Positions 58,107-64,000 of a DNA stretch of 64,000 nucleotides are shown piece after piece. A program made the position numbers and the translations under genes. The notes below the pieces were generated by a model that had not been told where the DNA came from, ran no database searches, and worked only from the letters and a program-made list of their open reading frames with translations. How positions within the stretch are numbered: the first letter of the stretch is position 1; the number at the start of each line of letters is the position of its first letter. This stretch comes from Isoetes taiwanensis (lineage: Eukaryota > Streptophyta > Lycopodiopsida > Isoetales > Isoetaceae), in assembly GCA_021234155.1 (NCBI GenBank), contig JAJEKV010000013.1, positions 19,228,438-19,292,437 of the forward strand, in the 5' to 3' direction.

Positions 58107-61100
58107 TCAGTTATGTGCAAAAGTGTGAGGAGTGATGAGAGAGGGATCCAGGACGTCTTCATATTCATTTATGCCATTGTCATCACCTTCACTTCTTTCA
58201 CTGTCATCCGAGGAAGTGCTTGAGTTATCTTCCTCATCACTATCAACAGACGGTGAAGCATTGTCACCACCTTCTTCATCATCTTCTTCGTAATTACAAG
58301 CTTTTTTAAGCAAATTGATAGTCTTTCAGGCGTGAGGCGATTGTCGATTTCAATTTAAAATCATAGCACAATATAGTCGCGTCATTAAGGTTCGGCTTCG
58401 TCCCTACAACTCACCTTCTTGGACTTTCTCCCTTTTCCTTGGCTTCTCATTTCTAACTCATATCTACCTTCAAAAGCATTTTGGCGTGTTGCAAGCCAAT
58501 GAATCTTGAGTTTAGTGACTAAGCCTTCCTCCTTGACTGTGTCAAGCACTTTTGCTATCCAGAATGGTCGACCTTTGTCATCCTCCTCAGTCGGAAGAGC
58601 AATTAGCATACCTTTGGTAATTTCTGTGATATTACCTTGAGGCTCATTCCGCGTCTTGGTGGGGAGAGGTACATGACTCGATCCTCCTCGTCTTCATCGC
58701 AGGTGCAAATGTAGCACCGCTTGGACCCTTGGTCTGCCGGGTTGATGGAAGGTGTTAGGCCATTGAAATGGTTCTTGCAACTGTCTTAGAGCTATATTTT
58801 GTACAACAATTTTCTGTTCGAGAAAGAAATTACTCCACCACATCCGATCTTCTTCTAAGAAGTACTTAAAGCCTGAGGAAATTCCATTTTCAATGGCTTT
58901 TAAGGATGACTCTGGGGTACTTTTCTTCTGCTTGGACTCCTTAGGATTTTTGAGAGGAAGTTGCTCAGCACGTTCTATGAAGGAAGTGTCTGGAATATAT
59001 TTAAGGAAGCGTAATCCCTCTGGTGGACTCCAGTCCTTAGTTGTAGTATACTTCTTCCCCTGTAAGAAGCTTTGGCCATCCTTCAAGTAGAACTTGATAT
59101 GATGTTGAAAGGTGAGATCATTCAACTTGTTCACAGCTTGTTCTCTGTTTGAACGTTGAGAGAAAACAAACTCTCTGAAATCAGCAGATCTCTTTAAGAA
59201 GATCGACCAAGCGGAGTAGGAGTGTAAGAATCTTCAACAATTGAACTAAAGAAGGAAGACAGAAAGCCTTCTTCCTTCTAAGGCTATGAAAAAATCTTGA
59301 ACATTTGGTCAATCTGATCATGAGTGTGGCCTACAAGTAAGAAAACCGAAGCTTCACTTTTCTAAAGATCCCTAGCTCCACTAACATGGCACTGACGATG
59401 CAAAGAGTGTTTGATTCTTGTTCTCCCTTGTAGTATTGTCAAGTTTTGATAAAAAGCGGTGGTAATTGCTCTTGCTCGCCTGGGACCTTGTTAAGAATTG
59501 TAATTGTGAGGTTCGGGTCACCATGCAAGTTTGGATACGTCAAAAATACTTTTGCACTTTAGACTTCCTTTGAAGACCATAGCTCCTACAAGGTGGACCT
59601 TAACAAAACATTCCTCCGCACATCTTTAGGAATGTTCAAGAAATGTGGTAGAGTAGTTTTTGGTCCATTCCATCAATCACAACAGACATATATTGCATTG
59701 GGCGTTCAAGAGCTTTTTTTTTACGTGTTTGGCAAGCTTTCTTCTCTCTGGCCGCTTGTTGTTCACGATAATCCGGCAAGGTTCTCATTGCACAATATCT
59801 CCGTAGAAGAAATAAAGGTCAAAGCATTTTTTTTTAAAACAAATGAGAGATTGAAGAACATGAGCTTACTTCTTTCGACCTCTCGCCTTTGCAGTTTCTC
59901 TTTTGACTTTTTAATTACGCACACCTTGAGCAAACAGACATTCACGTGTCTCCTCGAATTTTCACTAAACCGAATTCACTTTTTTTTTCGGTCACGGTGA
60001 AGTGTGAGTAAGAGATGTGTCAAGCTGAAAGTGCAAGTCTCTTTGTACTCATTAAAAACATCTTTTGGTGATGTTATCGGTTAAATGGTACATGTTGCTA
60101 TTAGGCAGACTTCTCACATGTTTCTCTAAAATATTTCTCCATCCATGACACAGCAGCAAGGGCATGCATGGTTACAACTCTTCTTGGTCCACAATGATCA
60201 TCAATTGCTGGATTTTTGTCCGGTCTTTTTGTGTATTCTAGACATTACGGTGGACCCTAAACGGTGGACAACCATAAAGCATTTTTGACAAACTTCTTGA
60301 CGGTTAATGTAGTGCAAGAAGGTGTTGCGGTCTGGCCTTACATGATAGGCCAAGTAGGCATTCTGGTCAGCCAATGTCATTGAACTGTAGTTGTCTCTAA
60401 TTGCTCGTAATTTAGACATGTTAAATTTGTTGATACAACCCAATGAGCAGCATTTACTTCTTAAAAGTCTTCTCATTTTATGCTCGTCCATAAGGTTTCT
60501 TCTTCTTACAGAGGAGCATGCTCTCAAACTATAATCCACCTTGAATTTCTTGGTGGACTGGCTAGAGAACGTGTAATCTCGTTGCACCGTTGGTGTCTTC
60601 ATCTTCCAAGAAGAGAGTTCTACTCTGGGGGTGACCTCCTCCGCTCTTAGTGGTGTGCTTGTAGAGGAGAACAAACCACGTGAAGCTGTACCCGGATAAG
60701 GCGGAGGTGCAGTGTTGAATGAAGGAGATGGGCCAGCATATGATGTGCCAGCGAAAGTTGTTGTAGCGTCTTCACAGGGAGTTCGATCAAACATATCTCT
60801 TATAGCAGACTGAAATTCTGCAAACCCATGTGTCACCACGTTTGTGTGAAGAGGAGTAGATGCTGCAGGGTCGTCTTCATTTGTAGTGAAATCGTGGTGG
60901 GAGAAACGATGGAGAATCTCGCAATCTTTGAACGTCTTTGTATTCCCGGCATGTGTAAGTGAAGATGGAGAAACAACAAACCGGCGGAGGTAGTCTGTTT
61001 GAAAAAATTTCTTTGAGGTCGAGCCATTATAGTGTCGGGGATGGTACAAATGGTGGTGGAAGATTGCTACGCGGCAACAGGTGAGGATTGGAAAGGTGGT

Positions 61101-61316
61101 GGCAGCCGGTTTCCCTCTTTGGACTTGGAGAGGGTTGGAAAGGTGGTGGCGGTCTACTAGTTCTTGGACTTCGGAGTGTCTTCGAGAAGCAACAAAGACC
61201 TTGGTCGAGGTAGGTGTTGAAGAAGCATCTCCGTCTTGTGTTCCATCCGAAGTAGAGATACTTGGGCAAACAAATGGTGGTGGAAGTTTGTTCCGCGAAG
61301 CAATTAACCATGTCAA
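58107..61316 (-). pseudogene. DUF7869-type transposase-like protein with tudor/chromo-like C-terminal part
   Basis: Minus strand, N to C. The frame 61316-60201 (371 codons) has a Ser/Pro/Thr-rich front and, from residue 289, a Cys cluster (CCSLGC) with later C..C (VCQKCF) and LGSTVMSRIHKK, as in the N-terminal zinc region of this family. The catalytic-type core is broken into frames: HLVGAMVFKGS (near 59590), YPNLHGDPN, LDNTTRENKNQTLFA (59444-59400), MLVELGIFRKVKL, LVGHTHDQIDQMFKIFS (59341-59291). LDN..RENKN and GHTHDQID are hallmarks of DUF7869. The 59134-58694 frame follows (EDRMWWSNFFLEQ). The 58609-58385 frame has GRPFWIAKVLDTV and LKIHWLAT, a tudor/chromo-like fold. 58313-58107 is an acidic tail. 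Family by motif memory; no database search possible. Confidence 0.6.
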
Positions 61317-61377
61317 ACAAGCGCAAAAATTGTGGGCTTGTTACTAACTCACAAGTCGATTGGACTAATGATATTCA

Positions 61378-61466
61378 AGAATACAAATGCTATTCCCGGA
61401 ATAGTATTTTGTGTCAAAGATTTTTGTCGTGGTGTGTGCAAGAATGCTATTCGAGAATACACTTAT
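61378..61466. repeat. Two degenerate copies of the ATTC/GAAT palindrome near the transposase start
   Basis: CTATTCCCGGAATAG (near 61390) and GCTATTCGAGAATACAC (near 61445). Both are variants of the iteron at 61706-61889 and lie just upstream of the minus-strand gene. Confidence 0.6.
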
Positions 61467-61705
61467 CAGTGTTTGGACAAGGCGTATTTCATCACATAGA
61501 AAAAGACAACCGACAATTGGCCTACCTTTAAAAGGAAAATTCGAAGCCTCGGTTGCGTATTCGCTTTCGGAGATTTAGTCGCCACCAGCCTTACGATCAA
61601 TATACATTTGTTGTATTCGATTTACATAGCGAAAAGAATGGAAGGTAAGCATGTAAAAAGTACATAGCACGTCTTTCTTTTGTTTTCTGATTTATACACG
61701 TAGGC

Positions 61706-61889
61706 CAAAGTGTATTCCGAATACACTTTGCCCATCGGCGAAGAGCAAAGTGTATTCGGAATACACTTTTGCTCATCAAAGTGCAAAGTGTATTCGAATA
61801 CACTTTGCCCTTCGGGCGAAGAGCAAAGTGTATTCGGAATACACTTTGCACTTTGGCCGATGAGCAAAGTGTATTCGTAATACATTTTG
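61706..61889. repeat. Array of five palindromic iterons, ~40-base period
   Basis: Units at 61706-61730, 61746-61770, 61784-61807, 61824-61848 and 61865-61889. Each is CAAAGTGTATTC, zero to two centre bases, then the inverse GAATACACTTTG; the third is a perfect 24-base palindrome. Start spacing is 40, 38, 40 and 41 bases. Spacers share CGAAGAGC or GATGAGC ends and include the small hairpin GCCCTTCGGGC (61807-61817). The array lies between two divergent genes. Confidence 0.9.
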
Positions 61890-62071
61890 CTTGTATTTTT
61901 AGAACGCTTGCTTTTTGCACTAAAATAACACACTTTTTAGGCGCAACATACCACTTTTAGGTTAAAAATAACACTTTCGAGTCAATTAAGGCACAAAAAT
62001 GACTTAGAGTGACAATATTTTAGCTTGTTTTCTGTCTTTTTCACGGCCTTCATGGCACAAGTTTAGTAAAT

Positions 62072-62091
62072 GTTATTCTGGAATACAACTT
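62072..62091. repeat. Single degenerate iteron
   Basis: TGTTATTCTGGAATACAAC, a diverged copy of the palindrome between the array and the ParB-like gene. Confidence 0.5.
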
Positions 62092-62204
62092 TCGTTTAAA
62101 TTTCTGTCTTAACAAGGTAGTTTTCAACGTTTCGGTGGCAGGGAAGAAGGAAGCAAGAGGGCATCAAAGAAATCTCACAAGCCTAAGCGTCCACACCCTC
62201 GAAG

Positions 62205-62549
62205 CTAACAATCACCGACCATGCAGGCGAGCCCGCTATTTACGAGAATTTTCAAACGCGAGTGGTTCGTGACCGTGGGTGCAGATGGAAAATACACCTG
62301 GCGGCGTTTCATGCGTGCAGTAAAGTGTTGGTAACAAAAGGTACGACCGAAGTTTGTTAACCTTGGGACAATAAAAGATGTCTCACGAGGTTGCTTGGGA
62401 CAAGGGAGGTCGCGGGGAGGCTTTCCTTCAAGACCTCCCAAGGCTTTATTGTTGTGGACATCACATTCTTTAAAATTGTCGATTATTGCAACCACCGCCT
62501 TGTACAAATTCTTTTCACACTCTGGGACAAAACGAAGCCCTGTGTTCAT
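62205..62549 (-). CDS. Open frame of unknown status between the divergent genes
   Basis: A 114-codon minus-strand frame (starts NTGLRFVPECEKNLYKAVVA after Met). No known domain. The plus strand is also open here (62391-62597), so chance is likely. Confidence 0.15.
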   Translation of the reverse strand: MNTGLRFVPECEKNLYKAVVAIIDNFKECDVHNNKALGGLEGKPPRDLPCPKQPRETSFIVPRLTNFGRTFCYQHFTARMKRRQVYFPSAPTVTNHSRLKILVNSGLACMVGDC

Positions 62550-62719
62550 GTATTAGGCAGGTTTGTTCCGGCTAAGCGAGGACTTTCCTATCGGTGAGTC
62601 CAGAGCAATCCGATGGAGAAAGGTCACAATCACCACCCTCCGCTAGTTCTTCGGGAGGTCATCGGATAGAGGTTAGAGGAACAAGGCGAGGAAGAACCCC
62701 TGCGACCTAAAAAACTTAG

Positions 62720-63822
62720 CGAGTGCCAAGGCAAGCGATAGCTGCTAAAGAACCAAAGAAGCGGAAGGTACAGGAGCTTGTTGTTGCTGAAATCGCTGAG
62801 GAACAACAAAAAATGAAGAAGGGAAAGGGCAAGGCTCCTGGGGTGGCCATTAAAGAAAAAAAGGTGGATAAGACCTCAGAGAGGATGGAACAAATAAATC
62901 TTAACAAGTATGTTCAAGGGGTAATATACTTGCCAGTAACCTCAATGAGGTTGCCACCGAAGAATGAAGCTGGTGAGCGCCCCCTTCAAGTTCGAAAAAT
63001 CTATGCTGACCATTTAAGAAACTTGAAGGACAGAATAAGGAGCAACCCCAATGCCCATGTTGCTCCAATTGTTGTTCTTGTTGACAGAACCCAGTGCATG
63101 GACCCCAAGGACTACGACAGAGAAAATGCAGACACTTACATGCACTATGTCCTTGGGGGAAACCACAGTTTCAAAGCAAGGAGACAGTTGTACAAAGAAA
63201 AAAACAACCCAAGATATCTATCGTGCTTTCGTCTTGCCATCGTGGCGACGTGACGGGGAAGCCAAAATCGTTGCCAACACGCACAATGTTGACAACGAAT
63301 ATAAGCTGAAAATGAGCTTTGTGGACAAAATCAGGTTCATGCACAGGGAATATATGATATTTAAAGAAAAATATGGAGATGATTTGAAGAAACCACAATT
63401 CTCATTGGAACTAAAGGAAGCGTGTGCTGTGGAGTGCTGCCTCAAATACGACGAGGCTAACAAACGGCAGTCTCTAATACCACACGACAACTGGTTCCAG
63501 CTAGCCTTCAGGGATGGCAGAGTAAGTTGTTTTTGTATTCTGGAATACCCCTGCAGCCCTCCCACTGATATCGCTTTCTTATCTTCAGATTTGGGACCTC
63601 CAAAACGAAATATTCACCATGTTCGAACGTGGTGATTTAAAAAGCAAAGGCAAGATCTCCGAAAAGAAAAAAGGATCCGACGTCCCCAAAAAGGAAATGA
63701 CAATCACTGTGTGGCGAGAAATGCAGGGCTTCACAGATATTGATATATTAGAAAGGCTACTGCAAAAGGTTGTCGATAAAGAATTTACTCTCGAAGAAAT
63801 GTCCAAGGAGCTCCACAAGTAA
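62720..63822 (+). CDS. ParB/sulfiredoxin-like domain protein, two or more exons, one frame break
   Basis: The first visible exon opens at 62720 after a splice-like CTTAG; its true start exon is not identified. Basic N-terminus with KEPKKRKV, a nuclear-signal-like motif. The ParB/Srx-like fold spans about residues 67-157 counted from 62723: VIYLPVTSMRLP, RPLQVRKIYADHLRNLKDRI, VAPIVVLVDRT, then YVLGGNHSFKARRQL, where GGNH matches the GxHR motif of ParB and Srx. After an A7 run at about 63199-63206 the frame must move by +1 to continue DIYRAFVLPSWRRDGEAK, NVDNEYKLKMSFVDKIRFMH and DEANKRQSLIPHDNWFQLAF. An intron 63522-63588 (GTAAGT..TTCAG) joins FRDGR to IWDLQNEIFTMFERG. Stop at 63820-63822. Function is unknown; in bacteria the fold binds palindromic DNA and nucleotides. 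Confidence 0.6.
63535..63548. repeat. Iteron copy inside the intron
   Basis: GTATTCTGGAATAC, the palindrome core, sits within the 67-base intron of the ParB-like gene. Confidence 0.6.
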
Positions 63823-63885
63823 GCATGCCACTTTGGGTTTTTGTTTGGTAGGGAGAAGTGTAGTTCAAAAAAAACGCTTACACGC

Positions 63886-64000
63886 GAAAGCCTAGGATGT
63901 ATTCCAGAATACACTTTGCTTCACACACGAAAGCCAAAGCGTATTCCGGAATACACTTTGGCTTTCCCGTATGAGCCAAAGTGTATTCCGGAATACACTA
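63886..64000. repeat. Second palindromic iteron array, running off the window
   Basis: At least three units centred near 63905, 63947 and 63989, so spaced 42 bases. The core is GTGTATTCCGGAATACAC. The middle unit extends to an 18-base arm on each side (AAAGCCAAAG outer part) with one mismatch. The array starts about 65 bases after the stop of the ParB-like gene and continues past 64000. Confidence 0.9.

Noticed and set aside
61706-61889. CRISPR-like array
   Set aside because: The units are full palindromes with similar, not unique, spacers in a plant genome with no cas genes. Iterons fit better.
61597-61960. Overlapping frames on both strands across the iteron array (minus 61597-61920 and 61622-61933, plus 61769-61960)
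   Set aside because: They arise because the palindromic units read open on both strands; repeated peptides like YSEYTL have no protein meaning.
63195-63212. A AAA AAC, a classic -1 ribosomal slippery heptamer, at the frame break of the ParB-like gene
   Set aside because: A -1 slip enters the frame QPKISIVL, which lacks family sense. The continuing protein needs a +1 move, so a one-base indel in the A run is simpler.

Overview
The window looks like nuclear DNA of a land plant, most likely a seed-free plant such as a fern. The basis is a 24-exon full-size ABCG (PDR) transporter gene with GT-AG introns, a Ty3/gypsy element with plant-type gag-pol, Ty1/copia, hAT and Helitron remains, long AT-rich spacers, and transposon protein types that I associate with non-seed plants. 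The clade is an inference. There is no sign of bacterial or organellar DNA. Almost every long reading frame outside the ABCG gene belongs to a mobile element or repeat.

Layout. Positions 1-4950 are GC-rich and carry two minus-strand genes with matching TATA boxes. Upstream of each is a pair of about 70-base elements with inverted ends (four copies in all). One gene starts with the exact histone H3 tail MARTKQTAR and ends with an H3 fold, joined by a long charged linker. Positions 4950-9830 are AT-rich with broken copia pieces: pol on minus, gag on plus. Positions 9836-20863 are a complete but decayed Ty3/gypsy element, with LTRs of about 576 and 580 bases, ATAGT target duplications, gag, protease, RT, RNase H and integrase, and a further 4 kb before the 3' LTR. 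A kelch-like remnant lies at 21.2-21.5 kb. The ABCG/PDR gene occupies 29895-23187 on minus; it is nearly complete, with one in-frame stop and at least two frame breaks. Positions 30-45 kb are low-coding sequence with small tandem duplications, a Helitron 3' end, a DUF819-like fragment, an unknown minus-strand gene remnant and a decayed hAT transposase.

Positions 45549-57724 hold three direct tandem copies of a unit of about 2.73 kb. Each encodes a gag-like protein with three CCHC zinc knuckles. Copy 1 is split by a 4113-base Helitron (46691-50803), and copies 2 and 3 preserve the empty insertion site. Copy 3 alone has an open frame. Differences between copies fall largely on CAG/CTG trinucleotides, which suggests base-calling error at CHG-methylated cytosines rather than true decay. 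This warns against over-reading the frameshifts elsewhere in the window.

Positions 58.1-64 kb hold two divergent genes. A minus-strand DUF7869-type transposase-like protein with a tudor/chromo-like C-terminal part faces a plus-strand protein with a ParB/sulfiredoxin-like domain (GGNH motif, one 67-base intron). Between them, and again just after the ParB-like gene, are arrays of a GTGTATTCCGGAATACAC-type palindrome spaced about 40 bases apart. A ParB-like protein flanked by palindromic iterons is, with the histone-H3-tailed gene and its paired promoter elements, the best candidate here for an undescribed system.
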